This document shows, one piece after another, positions 23,396-33,740 of a stretch of 64,000 nt of DNA. The notes below the pieces were generated by a model. It worked only from the letters and a program-made list of their open reading frames with translations. It was not told the origin of the DNA and ran no database searches. A program made the position numbers and the translations under genes. The DNA is from Saccopteryx bilineata (Eukaryota > Chordata > Mammalia > Chiroptera > Emballonuridae), in assembly GCF_036850765.1 (NCBI RefSeq), contig NC_089491.1, positions 183,995,520 through 184,059,519 of the forward strand. Reading direction: 5' to 3'. Numbering within the stretch: the stretch's first letter is position 1; each line of letters opens with the position of its first letter.

Positions 23396-24261
23396 AGGAA
23401 GGAAGCAGAAAGTTCACAGATCCAGAAGGAAAACCTAAGGTCTGCTGGTGCCACAGAAGCCAAGGGGATAAGGAGGTATGAAAGGAAAGTGGCAGGTGCT
23501 AAGAACAGGCCAGGTATCTACTAGAGCTGACAACTAAGAGGTTGTTGGTAAGAACTATATAAAACACAAACCACTAAAATATTCTCCCCTCCCAGAGAAA
23601 CAAGTTACAAAATGATAAAATGCACTAAGTCTCAGATTGAATGTACTAGTTTTCAGTGAAGTATTTCACTTATCTGTTTGTTTTTATGAATAAACAAAGA
23701 AAAAACTTAATACTGCATCCATTATCTCTCCATAAACAGAATTTCACTCTAATCCAAAGGTAACACAATTAGTTGTTAGAAGAGGCTCTCTCAAATTCCC
23801 AGAGATTAGAAACAGCCATTTACAGAGTAACCTGAACAATAAATGACAACTTTTAATCAGCTCCAAACTCCAAAGCTGTTTAGATAGACATTTCAAAATT
23901 TTAATGTATGTGTTCTGTATGTTTTTTTTTCATTTTATGTTGCATGAGGTTTTAGAACTGTTTCTATATATTTCTGAATCGTTGATTCCAAATCTGAAAT
24001 CCAGTTTTTAGTGCATGCTCTAGTTTTTATGTAATTTTAATTTTTTTGTTACACTTAATGGCATGCATTGGTTTTTAAGTTGGAGTTCAAGGGCAATGAC
24101 TCTTGGATTGAACATAACCACAAGGCAATTAATGTTTTACAAACATCACTTTTACATAATTGTTGTTGTTTTTAAATGTAAAAAATTATTTTCTGATAAA
24201 AACACCCTCTTATTTTGTTTTAAGATTGAATCATGGCTGCTTTGAGTAGGCTAAAAGTAAG
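23396..24261. other. Intronic sequence; possibly includes the 5' flank of the 24-kb element
   Basis: Strongly AT-rich from about 23880 onward, which may already belong to the element whose coding remnant starts at 24262. No terminal repeat could be identified. Confidence 0.35.
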
Positions 24262-25165
24262 AATAGTTCTGACACCTTCTGTTATATATGTGGCTGTTAC
24301 ACACGTCAACATCAAAGGCGCAATATTTCATCATTTGTGACACATGCATATATTGCCTATTTTCAGCAGTTCCAATTGGTTATTCAACTCATCTGCGAAA
24401 ACATTATAATGACATAAAAAAATCCTTGACTTTCTGAAGTATGAGGAGCATAACTGAATCATTTGTGTGAATTTTAAAATGGTAAATTTCCTGCTAGGAC
24501 AACAGAGATGTTTCACGAAGTATCCTTGCTTTCTGTGTTTGTGGGACAGCTGAGCTCGGGAGAAACACTGGACACAGAAGGAGTGGCCGAAACGTGAAGC
24601 TCTGGAAGTAGGGATGCAAAATATTGTGAATGAACCTGTAGTTAATCAAGACAGGATCATTTTTCCCCCACTTCACATCAAACTTGGCTCAATGAAACAG
24701 TTTGTTCAGGCTTTGAATAGAGAAAGTGAATGTTTTCAACATATTATTTCTGCCTTTCCTGCCTTGTCTTTTGAGAAGATAAAAGGTATATTCGATGGAC
24801 CTCAGATTTGAACCCTCATAGGTGACAAAGAATTTTCCAGGAAGATGAATAAGGAGGAGAAAGCAGCTTGGCAGTCTTTTGTGGCAGTTACTAAGAACTT
24901 CCTTGGCAACAAAAAAGCAGAAAACTATGAACTTCTGGTTCAAAGGATGCTGTTGGCTTTCCGCGACACTGGATGTAACATGAGTGTTAAGATTCACTTC
25001 CTGAACAGTCACCTTGATAAGTTTCTCGAAAATCTTGGAGCTGTTAGTGATGAGCAGACTACTGCTGGAGCATCAAATGAGATTGTCCTTGACAAGTACA
25101 CAAATGCAAGAGCTACAAAAGCAAATTTTTGCCTGAATAGAATAAGTTTTGCACAAATTTTATGA
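24262..25165 (+). pseudogene. Decayed transposase-like protein of an unclassified mobile family
   Basis: Two coding remnants are visible. An N-terminal piece (24262-24363) contains SDTFCYICG and NISSFV.HAYIAYF, a Cys-pair motif. A second piece, in one frame from about 24464 to 25165, contains LLGQQRCFTKYPCFLCLW, then PPLHIKLGSMKQFVQALN, GIFDGPQI, KNFLGNKKAENY and GCNMSVKIHFLNSHLDKF. Two TGA codons (24551 and 24809) interrupt it; both could be decayed CGA codons. The segments and their order match a multi-copy family of uncharacterised, transposon-like proteins that I know from hydra, insects and fishes. The stretch between the two pieces, and the part that normally follows SDEQ, are missing. 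I cannot name the superfamily and see no terminal repeats. It is not a known host gene as far as I can tell. Confidence 0.55.
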
Positions 25166-25590
25166 TTAAAATAAGTATTTTAATAGTTCTATTTTGAAAT
25201 TGTAGACAAATTCTGATGCAATCATATCTTTTAGTGTATTAGTGTATTTCTTGTATTATATAAATTATATTTTCAAAGATGATGCCCAAGAAGACATTTT
25301 ACTCATTATGTTAAACTGTTGAAAATTTTACAATAAGAGGAAAACATAAAATCTTGAATTGCAAAAAAACTGTAGCTTACGGAGAAAAACTAATGTCAGA
25401 TTTGAGATCAGCACACTCAAATTAGGTAAGAATAAGTGTTTTTGTGGATGCAACAAAAATTTTGTTTCCCAGTATAATTTATAGTTTTGCACTTTCAATA
25501 TTATTTTTTTAAAACTCAGCTTTAACTTCTGGTAAGCAGAAATTTCAATTAACATTTGATAAACAGAATATTTTTATTATTGTTTTAAAT
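25166..25590. other. AT-rich 3' flank of the 24-kb remnant
   Basis: No frame or repeat recognised. It may be the 3' untranslated part of the unclassified element, ending before the LTR at 25591. Confidence 0.35.
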
Positions 25591-26513
25591 TGTTGGGCAG
25601 ATAAAATATATTATGCTCACTTTGTTAAAGATGGTGCTGCCCATGTGGAAGACCATTGCCCAGGTGATTGCTTGGGATGGGCATGATTGTATTAATGTGT
25701 GTTGGGGTGGGCTGCTGGCAGGCAGGATTCTTGTAGCCTGGGGCTTGGTTTTAGGACTAAGCCTTTACCACCCTTTTTTTTTTTTTAATTTTTTTTAATT
25801 TATTTATTCATTTTTAGAGAGGAGAGAGAGGGGGAGAGAGAGAGACAGAGAGGGAGAGAGAGAGAGGAGGGGGGGAGGAGCTGGAAGCATCAACTCCCAT
25901 ATGTGCCTTGACCAGGCAAACCCAGGGTTTTGAACCGGCAACCTCAGCATTTCCAGGTCGATGCTTTATCCACTGCGCCACCACAGGTCAGGCCTCCCAC
26001 CCTTTTTGATGTGGGGTGGACTCTGTATCAGAGACTTCCCTATTTTGTATATCGGATTAAAGGTTTTGATTTATGCACTATAAAGTGGGGAAGACCGGGA
26101 GCTTGCTCTCTCGTTTCCTGAGATTAATATTAGAGCAGAGAGCCGGTTGGAGAGCAGAGTAAGGCCACATGGAGGAGAGCAGAGGCAGCCAAGATGGAGT
26201 GCTGAGTGAGAAGCCAGTTTGTGCAGAGTTTGCGTAGAGAGAAGGAGATGGGGAACAAAGGAGAATGAGGCTAGTGAGCTAGAAACCTTTGATTCTAGGA
26301 AACTCAAATAAGACAGTAGTTTTGTGAGTGCTGAATGAGTGGGTTTTGGAGCCCAGTGTGTGTTTTTACTTGCCTGCTAGGTGCAAGCTAGGATTAAAGA
26401 CGATGGCCCATCAGTTCTTGGCTCCGTTGTTTCATTACCGACTGTCCGAATCAAATGCGAACCTGCATGGGCCAGGCAGCTGTGATGGTGGCCATGGATA
26501 GTGGCTTTACACA
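25591..26513 (+). repeat. Solo LTR split by a SINE, same family as 45.5 kb
   Basis: Starts TGTTGGGCAGATAAA and ends near GTGGCTTTACA. It shares with the proviral LTR the segments 'tgtatcagagacttcc', 'ggattaaaggttttgattt' and 'ggcccatcagttcttgg..tgtccgaatcaaatgcgaacctgcatg'. A minus-oriented SINE at 25779-25996 interrupts it. Confidence 0.75.
25779..25996 (-). mobile_element. tRNA SINE (CTGACCTGTGGTGGC type), minus, with TSD
   Basis: Poly-T start, '(ga)n', 'ggaggagctggaagcatcaac', 'tgccttgaccaggcaaa' and the complement of the tRNA-like head 'gcgccaccacaggtcagg'. Both flanks carry CCACCCTTTTT (25768-25778, 25997-26007). Confidence 0.9.
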
Positions 26514-26769
26514 GACCTTCGTTTCTAAATAACATTCCTACTGAAAGAAACCAGGCCTATTTGGGGAAATGTCTGATTCTTGATGAGTCTGTAAAGTACA
26601 ACATGAATCAGAGGCAGCTTTGGGGGCTAGAAAACAAAGCACTCAAAGATAATAAAGAGCTATAACTGGGTAACTTGGAGATAATTTGAACATTATTAAA
26701 TTGGAACAGATTTTTACATAGAAAAAAAAATTCCTACATCCACAGTGATAGTTTTGTGGAGGAAAAGGG

Positions 26770-26984
26770 GCCACATGCTGAACCTGACAAGGCCAGGGAA
26801 AGCCTGCCAGGAGGCCTTGCAGACTCAGGGACCTAAAGTAAACACACAGGACGGTCTGAAATTGAAACTTTTTAACTAAAAGCGGTTTATGGTGGGCAGT
26901 CATGTCCTAGGGAGTTATTTTCTATCTGAACAAAGGTCAAGGATTGCTTTGAAACGTGTCTGTTGCCTTTTGCATCTACAATAA
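26770..26984 (+). repeat. LTR, 5' part, interrupted by the Helitron
   Basis: This segment and 29582-29975 form one LTR. It aligns by eye with the reverse complement of 56010-56575, including 'ttgcagactcaggga', 'gtttatggtgggcagtcatg', 'tcctaggga' and 'aacaaaggtca'. The left edge is approximate. Confidence 0.7.
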
Positions 26985-27076
26985 TCTTTATTATATGCGG
27001 CCTAAGTGTCTGTTTGTCTCCAATAGCTTATTGGTTGCTTGCGTAACTGTTCTAGCCGATGGGGTGAAGTTGCCAT

Positions 27077-27227
27077 GGCTGAACGCAAATTGAGCAGGAC
27101 AGGGGGAAGGTGAACATTTGTTTGCATTGGCAATCATCTGCTTTTGAAACAGTTTAAGGCTGAACACAAATTGAGCATTTCAGGGGGAAGGTGAACATTT
27201 GTTTGCATTGGCAATCATCTGTTTTAC
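27077..27227. repeat. 81-bp tandem duplication in Helitron 5' region
   Basis: Two copies start GGCTGAACRCAAATTGAGCA at 27077 and 27158 (period 81; the second is partial). Both contain 'agggggaaggtgaacatttg' and 'ttgcattggcaatcatctg'. Confidence 0.85.
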
Positions 27228-27262
27228 ATAAAAACTATGTCTTAACGGAATTTCTTTTAAGA

Positions 27263-27997
27263 ATGCCTCCTAGAAAATACAGCACTGAAGAGGAGAGAAA
27301 AGGAGCTAAAGCTGCACAAAAACAGCTTTCTTGGCCCTGGCCAGTTGGCTCAGCGGTAGAGCGTCAGCCTGGTGTGCGGGGGACCCGGGTTCGATTCCCG
27401 GCCAGGGCACATAGGAGAGGTGCCCATTTGCTTCTCCACCCCCACCCCCTCCTTCCTCTCTGTCTCTCTCTTCCCCTCCCGCAGCCGAGGCTTCATTGGA
27501 GCAAAGATGGCCCGGGCGCTGGGGATGGCTCCTTGGGCTCTGCCCCAGGCGCTAGAGTGGCTCTGGTCGCAGTAGAGCAATGCCCCAGAAGGGCAGAGCA
27601 TCGCCCCCTGGTGGGCAGAGCGTCGCCCCTGGTGGGCGTGCCGGGTGGATCCCGGTCGGGCGCATGCGGGAGTCTGTCTGACTGTCTCTCCCCGTTTCCA
27701 GCTTCAGAAAAATACAAAAAAAACCAAACAAACGAAAAACGGCTTTCTCGACAAAAAGAAACCACTGAGCAGAGAAAGACAAGGCTTGCTTCAGTTGCAG
27801 AGCAAATGCGTCCTTCTCGGCAAAATGAGACTGATGAGCATAGAGAAACAAGGCTTGCCTCAGATGCAAGACAAAAAAGCCTGTCTCAACAAAATGAGTC
27901 CCTTGAACAAAGGCAGGAGAGAAATGCAAAAAAAACGAGAGTAATGCTGACCGAAACACAAAAAGGATTAAAACAGTTTCAAACGGAGAAACTTTAA
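27263..27997 (+). pseudogene. Helitron Rep/helicase N-terminal region, interrupted in frame by a SINE
   Basis: Starts with MPPRKYSTEEERKGAKAAQK, followed after the SINE by repeats of the form SRQ.ET.EQR.TRLAS.A, the charged repeat array seen at the N terminus of animal Helitron RepHel proteins. The ATG at 27263 fits this start. The SINE (27332-27734) plus its duplicated target adds 417 bp, exactly 139 codons, so the downstream repeats stay in the same frame and the whole 735 bp is open. A remnant of a downstream zinc-finger-like region (CEHCQSLNFK) appears at about 28030-28065 in another frame. The protein then jumps to the helicase C terminus, so the Rep nuclease is absent. Confidence 0.75.
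27332..27734 (+). mobile_element. Rhin-1-like SINE inside the Helitron ORF
   Basis: Young-looking copy with an intact tRNA-like head and 'ggttcgattcccggccaggg' B-box region. Flanks AAAAACAGCTTTCT (27318-27331) and AAAAACGGCTTTCT (27735-27748) form the target duplication. Confidence 0.93.
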
Positions 27998-28091
27998 TTT
28001 TTGAGCATTCCTCTGGTGACATGAATATTAAATGTGAACACTGTCAGTCCTTAAACTTCAAGTTAGAAACTAATCGATTTGGCTTTTAAAA

Positions 28092-28889
28092 CTTGGAAAT
28101 GGAACTCTTTCTGATGATAATGGATTGAGTGAAGACGTTGTCGAGATTCCTTTGTCAATGATATGCAAAGATAGTTTAGTGGATTGGGTTTTTGGTAATA
28201 AAATCCAGCCTGGAAACATCAGTCAAATTAGTGAAAGGGCAATATTGTGTCCTAAAAATTCTGATGCAGACAAACTAAATGATGATGTCTTAAATATCAT
28301 ATAAGGGAACGACACGACATATTTAAGTGTTGATTCCGTTGTAGCTGATAATAAAGCGAGTGCCAACAACTTTCCAATGGAATTTTTAAATAGTCTTTCA
28401 CCTTCTGGCATGCCACCTCACAAATTGAGGTTAAAGATTGGAGCAATTATTATGCTGTTAAGAAATCTTAACACCAGAAGGGGTCTTTGCAATGGTACAA
28501 GACTAGAGGTTCTCCAATTGAGAAATAATGTCATAATAGCTAAGTCTTTGACTGGCTCCTCTAAAGGTGAAATACATGTCATTCCAAGAATTGATTTGGC
28601 TCCATCTCAAACAGGGTTGCCGTTTCAATTGAGACATAGACAATTTCCTGTAAAACTTGCCTTTGCTATGACCATCAATAAGTCTCAGGGCCAAACGCTT
28701 AAGCGTGTTGGCATTTTTTTACCTGAGCCTAAATTTGGACACGGTCAACTTTATGTTGCCTGTTCAAGAGTTCGTGAAAGAACGGACGTAAAATTAAAAA
28801 TAATTGATGGTCCTCTGCAAGGCGAGCTTAAAAATGATGGAAAGATCTACACAAGAAATGTTGTGTACAAAGAGATCTTTGATATGTGA
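28092..28889 (+). pseudogene. Helitron helicase C-terminal region (Pif1/RecD-like)
   Basis: One frame runs from about 28092 to the TGA at 28887-28889 with a single in-frame TAA at 28302-28304. It contains LKIGAIIMLLRNLN, a following GLCNGTR motif, FAMTINKSQGQTLKRVGI and LYVACSRVR, the conserved motifs of the C-terminal half of Pif1-like helicases (motifs V and VI region). The part from 28377 is open for 170 codons. The Walker A and B motifs of the N-terminal helicase half are missing. The ORF ends normally, about 690 bp before the Helitron 3' end. Confidence 0.85.
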
Positions 28890-28957
28890 ATTAACATTTT
28901 ATTATTTAAATCACCTTTATTTATTGAGCTAGCGGTGGCTCTTAAGAAATGTACCGC

Positions 28958-29361
28958 AGCCCTGGCCGGTTGGCTCAGCGGTAGAGCGTCGGCCTAGCAT
29001 GCGGAGGACCCGGGTTCGATTCCCGGCCAGGGCACACAGGAGAAGCGCCCATTTGCTTCTCGACCCCTCCGCCGCGCTTTCCCTCTCTGTCTCTCTCTTC
29101 CCCTCCCGCAGCCAAGGCTCCATTGGAGCAAAGATGGCCCGGGCGCTGGGGATGGCTCTGTGGCCTCTGCCCCAGGCGCTAGAGTGGCTCTGGTCGCAAC
29201 ATGGCGACGCCCAGGATGGGCAGAGCATCGCCCCCTGGTGGGCAGAGCGTCGCCCCTGGTGGGCGTGCCGGGTGGATCCCGGTCGGGCGCATGCGGGAGT
29301 CTGTCTGACTGTCTCTCCCTGTTTCCAGCTTCAGAAAAATGGAAAAAAAAAAAAAAAAAAA
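28958..29361 (+). mobile_element. Rhin-1-like SINE in Helitron 3' region
   Basis: Full-length, little diverged, poly-A tail of about 22. Perfect 14-bp target duplication AAGAAATGTACCGC at 28944-28957 and 29362-29375. Confidence 0.95.
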
Positions 29362-29548
29362 AAGAAATGTACCGCCAGTGGTTTCCTTCACTGCACTCTA
29401 CTTTAAGCAATTAAGCAAGTAGAAGGGGGAAACCCCGTGGGGCACTAAGCAAAGGGGCGTCCTCGCCGCTTGCCCTGGGTAATTCAGTTTGAATTAGCAG
29501 ACACCTTTGCACAAATCATTTTAATTACAATTTATAATATCTAGAACA

Positions 29549-29581
29549 GCGGTCATTTCGTATGACTGCCGGGCTTTCTAG
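29549..29581 (+). terminator. Helitron 3' hairpin and CTAG terminus
   Basis: GCGGTCAT pairs with ATGACTGC (one G-T pair) across TTCGT, followed by eight bases and CTAG. This is the transposition terminator structure of Helitrons. Confidence 0.85.
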
Positions 29582-29975
29582 TATACCTTATAACAGGCCT
29601 TTGTAATGTAAGGGTGATCTTTCTCTGTCTCCTTGGGGCAGGCATCCCACCAGAGCAGGAAGCAACAAACCACCTCACTGTTATTATCATGTTAATTAAC
29701 ATACCTTTCATATGTCTCCCGTGTAAAAGAAGTTTCAATATACAGTTTTATTTTTTACCCAATCCCAGAGATTTCCCCACTTGGCTTTTCCCCGCCTCCC
29801 TAACCTATCACCAATCAACTTCATGTAACCTCCTTCTGTCTTCCCCTTGGACTCTGATGTATAAACTACATGGTGAAACCCCCATTTCCCAGAGCACTTT
29901 TTCAATCTGTTGAGAGACTCTGCTTCCCGGCAATTGTCGACAGTTTGGCTCAAATAAACTCATAAAAATTCTTAC
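29582..29975 (+). repeat. LTR, 3' part, downstream of the Helitron
   Basis: Continues the LTR from 26984. It has a TATA-like 'gatgtataaac', the polyadenylation signal AATAAA in 'gctcaaataaactcat' and 'gtcgacagtttggctca', all shared with the minus-strand LTR at 56 kb. The end near 'ttcttaca' is approximate. Confidence 0.7.
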
Positions 29976-30429
29976 AGATTTGGAAGGTTTTCTTTACACT
30001 GATAGTTTAAAAAAGAAAGAAAAAACTAAATTGCTACCACTGGAAATGACTATTATGCTCAACACTTGTTCTGAAAATCAATCAATTAAAGAGAAATTAA
30101 ATGAGGATCCTGTCTTCTAAGGAAGAACAGTTCACTTCTGGTTAATAAAGAGAAAAACTTCTTCAAAAAAATTGCCACAAGAAAATTGATCATTAAAAAA
30201 CAATTATTTGGCAATCCCAATAATATAACTGGTTTGCGGAAAGATCACCAATGGATGTTATAAATTGTAGGTGAAAGATTACCAGCAAAAGGGTAATTAC
30301 ATGGTGCCCAAGCACCACGTCATGGACTAATGCTAATTTATGGGGATAAACACACCTTCAGGGTGATGGTGTGATGATCATCACCTTGACCAAGTGATCA
30401 AAGATGTACAAATGGGTCAACCTGCCATG

Positions 30430-30960
30430 ATATGGCTACTGGTGTGATGTAATATAATGTACCTAGTATTACAATTAAAGGATTCTTCCCAATCTAACCA
30501 AGCCTTTAGGCATAAATTTCAGTGTATTGGAAGTGGAAAGGGGGAGAATCTGGTTAAACACCATCAGGAAACCAACAAAACATAGGATATTCTGTAGACA
30601 ACTAGCTTCGTTTCTTGAAAAAGTCAACCTAATATTAAAATAAGCTATGAAGAATATTTCTAGGGTAGTGGGAAAAAATGAATGTGAACCATATGCTAGA
30701 TATTTTTGCATTAACGGGAAGGCCGTTGGTGGTATGTAAGAGAACGTGCTTGTCCTTAGTTGGTTCAAACTGAAATACCTAGGGACAGCAGTTTTTAAAG
30801 ATGCAGAGACAAAAAAGTATATAGAGATATAAAGCAAACTAGCAAATTGTTACTAAACTGTGAATCTAGGTAAAAGGCATTTGGGCATTCACTGAATTAT
30901 TTTTTCTAGATTTCTGTATGTTTGTAATGTTTATTAGAAAGTTGAGAAAAGAATCATCAT
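30430..30960 (+). repeat. Old L1 3' UTR-like sequence
   Basis: Ends in an L1M-like 'aactgtgaatctaggtaaa' and 'ttctagatttctgtatgtttg..atg' pattern. No frame. The region 29976-30430 before it may belong to the same relic but was not recognised. Confidence 0.4.
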
Positions 30961-31546
30961 GATTTAACCCTCTGAAGAAATGAAAGCTTTTACAAATGCA
31001 TACAATAAAATTGTTAAAAATATATATGTTAACCTCAAATTAATGGAGAAAATAATAGAATGAAAGGTCAAGGAGGGGAGGAGTTTAGATGCCCATAGGC
31101 TTACTATAATTTAGACACATTCAAGTCAAGCCTCAAACATAGCTCATTAGTTTCCTGATTGCCACACTAGAAAGGGAGTTATGGTCACTGTCACATTTTC
31201 CATCATCCACAGGTTGAGGTTATTCTGTAGGGAAACTAGCTCTGGTTCAGAAGAAAATTTTTCTGCTCAGAGTCTCCCTCCGGGGAAGGCTTAGTGATAA
31301 AGGGACATTCTCATCATTGCTCCTAAAACAAATGCAAGGGGGAGGGAGGCCATTCCTCCTCTCATTTGTCTCCCTATCTAACTAACTGAGGGAGTGGTTC
31401 CCAAGTTAAGTGCACTGAAAGCCCAAGTTGGGGAATGAAAAGTAGGAATGAGGAATAAAGACAAAGTTCACGAAGTATTTACAGAAATGGACAGGCTACA
31501 TACCATTCAAATTAACTTCCACTAATGCCATTTGGTCCAGAAGGAC

Positions 31547-31775
31547 TTTTCATAAAAAGTGCAGGTGAATGTGGAGAAAAGGGAACTCTCATGCGCAGCT
31601 GGTGGGAATGCAGACTGGTGCAGCCACTGTGAAGAACAGTATGGGGGTTCCTCAAAAAATTAAAATTGGAACTGTCTTATGACCCAGAGATCCCGCTTTT
31701 GGGTACATACTCAAAGAAACCCACAACACTAATTCGAAAAACTATATACACCTTATGTTCATTGCAAAACACATG
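31547..31775 (+). repeat. L1 ORF2 C-terminal fragment
   Basis: 'gtggagaaaagggaactctcatgcg', 'ggtgggaatgcagactggtgcagcc' and 'ttatgacccagagatcccgctttt' are L1 ORF2 end sequence. It breaks off before the 3' UTR. Confidence 0.75.
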
Positions 31776-33140
31776 TTATATGTATATTATATCTTATGGT
31801 TCTCATAAGAATGCATGCTTAGCGGCCCTTTGGGAGGGTTTCCCCAGGGCAGCCATTCTCGCAGCAAGGTGCTGTGCATGAATAACATGTCTACAACCTC
31901 ATTCATTTGTCATGAGTCTTCATACTCCTTTCTTGGCTCTCATTTGACTTATTAAAACCAAGTCCCAGTGTATGTTTGCTGTAGATCTTCAAATGGAACA
32001 TTACCCTCATCTAAAAGAATCAATTTTTAAATTGTTTATTAAAATTAAAAGTACAACAAATAGCAAATTCCTAAGTCCCCACATTTTAGAAAAGCTTTTA
32101 CTATTCCAAAGTGATGGCATATAGTTGAAAGGCAGAAACCACAGGCTGACCCAAAAACATGAGGCTGGTGTGTTTCAAAAGAAAAGTTTGTTTTAAAAGC
32201 ACCTGGATGCAGCAGGCTGAGACCAGCAAAGGGTGTCAGCACTGAGCTGTGGGAGGGAGTGTCAGATATGGGGTTACTGCCTGAATTTGCTGGCATTGGG
32301 TTGCCTGCACCTGGACCTGCTCCGACTAGCATATCGGGGGTTTGTGGCCTTGGTCACTGACTTGATGGTGAGCAGGAGGAGGGGGATTCAGCTGCAGAAA
32401 CATAAGTTCTTTCGATGTAGCACAGGCCTAATCAGTATGGTCCTTTCTGGTGTCCTTGGTAAGTTTTAAAGACAGTCAAGAGGTCAGGAATCTCCTAGGA
32501 ACAGCTGAGACCTGGTGTCTCTGAGCCTGTGGCGAGGCTTTTACAATCAACTATTGTGACTTAAACTCCCCTAATGTTGAGGTCCCTTCCCAATGGAAGC
32601 TTTCCCTGACATTCCTGCAAAGGTAAACTTTTTGCTACATTTCAAAGTGAAGGCCAGGAAGCCATTAAGATAGAGAGAATAACAAACAAATTAACTATAA
32701 CCTCACAATGGGGGATGAGAATATTCTGTTTTGAGCCTGGATGGGAAGTTGGCTGAGGGGAATTTGAGCTTTCAAGGGGCTCTAGATCTAAAGGAGCCCT
32801 GAATCTACACCTAATAGAGAGCACAGATAAAAACAGTTCTGTGATTTCCCTCCCTCTCCAAGAACTAGAATCTTTCACACAGAACTCACCAGAGTACTAT
32901 TTTTAATCCCACATAACATGCATTACACTAAATGTTTTCAGGTAATAAAAATGATGCTTAAGAGTGAGGAGAAACAAACTGTGTTTTACATGCGAAACCA
33001 TTATAAACATTATTATTTATTCTAAAAATAGTGATGTCTGAAATAAAGTGCCATTTATTGCATACGCATGAGAGATGATGATTATCTAACGCAGAGTTTC
33101 TCAATCTTTTCACTACTGTTTTCCTAAGGGAAAAAATATT
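31776..33140. other. Intronic sequence, nothing recognised
   Basis: No repeat family or exon assigned. Short frames of up to 95 codons have no recognised motif. Confidence 0.4.
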
Positions 33141-33158
33141 TTTAAATGCTCCCCAACA

Positions 33159-33550
33159 GGCCCTGGCCGGTTGGCTCAGTGGTAGAGCCTCGGCCTGGCG
33201 TGCAGAAGTCCCGGTTCAATTCCCGGCCAGGGCACACAGGAAAAGCGCCCATCTGCTTCTCCACCCCATCCCTCTCCTTCCTCTCTGTCTCTCTCTTCCC
33301 CTCCTGCAGCGAGGCTTCATTGGAGCAAAGATGGCCCGGGTGCTGGGGATGGCTCCTTGGCCTCTGCCCCAGGCGCTAGAGTGGCTCTGGTCGCAACAGA
33401 GCAACGCCCCGGAGGGGCAGAGCGTCGCCCCCTGGTGGGCGTGCCGGGTGGATCCTGGTCGGGTGCATGCGGGAGTCTGTCTGACTGCTTCTCCCCGTTT
33501 CCAGCTTCAGAAAAATACAAAAAAATAAAAATAAAAAAATAAAAATAAAT
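33159..33550 (+). mobile_element. Rhin-1-like SINE with perfect TSD
   Basis: Full-length copy; flanks AAATGCTCCCCAACA at 33144-33158 and 33551-33565 are identical. Confidence 0.95.
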
Positions 33551-33740
33551 AAATGCTCCCCAACAAGAGCAATTAAATTGTAAGGAAAAAGAGTTCTCAG
33601 GGACAGTTGCACCTTGGAGGTATACAAACCATTGTAATATGTATCTAAATATTTTTGCCCCCAAGAACCAATTTTTGCCCCCATAAGGGTTTTATCACCT
33701 CCACTCAGAATGCATGATATACAAGACTCACCAGTGTTGT

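Larger units (their letters stand above)
26985..29581 (+). mobile_element. Helitron (rolling-circle transposon), internally deleted, both ends present
   Basis: The 5' end is TCTTTATTATATGCGGCCTA, followed by 'agtgtctgtttgtc', typical of animal Helitrons. The 3' end has an 8-bp stem (29549-29556 with 29562-29569, loop TTCGT) placed eight bases before CTAG at 29578-29581. It sits between A (26984) and T (29582), the Helitron target, with no duplication. The related LTR at 56 kb provides the empty site. Inside are an N-terminal Rep/helicase piece, a C-terminal helicase piece, a tandem duplication and two Rhin-1-like SINEs. The Rep nuclease and most helicase motifs are deleted, so it cannot move itself. 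Total length 2597 bp, about 1.76 kb without the SINEs. Confidence 0.88.

Noticed and set aside
28965..29035. tRNA gene-like sequence (A and B box, GGTTCGATTCC)
   Set aside because: It is the tRNA-derived head of a SINE with a long body, poly-A tail and target duplication. The same holds for the other SINE heads; no free-standing tRNA gene was found.
28999..29410. 135- and 138-codon ORFs on opposite strands
   Set aside because: Both lie in a SINE copy; similar frames recur in every copy at 27.3, 33.2 and 53.0 kb.
29541..29544. CTAG at 29541 as the Helitron 3' end
   Set aside because: It is followed by A, not T, and has no hairpin just upstream. The CTAG at 29578 has the hairpin, the following T and agreement with the empty site.
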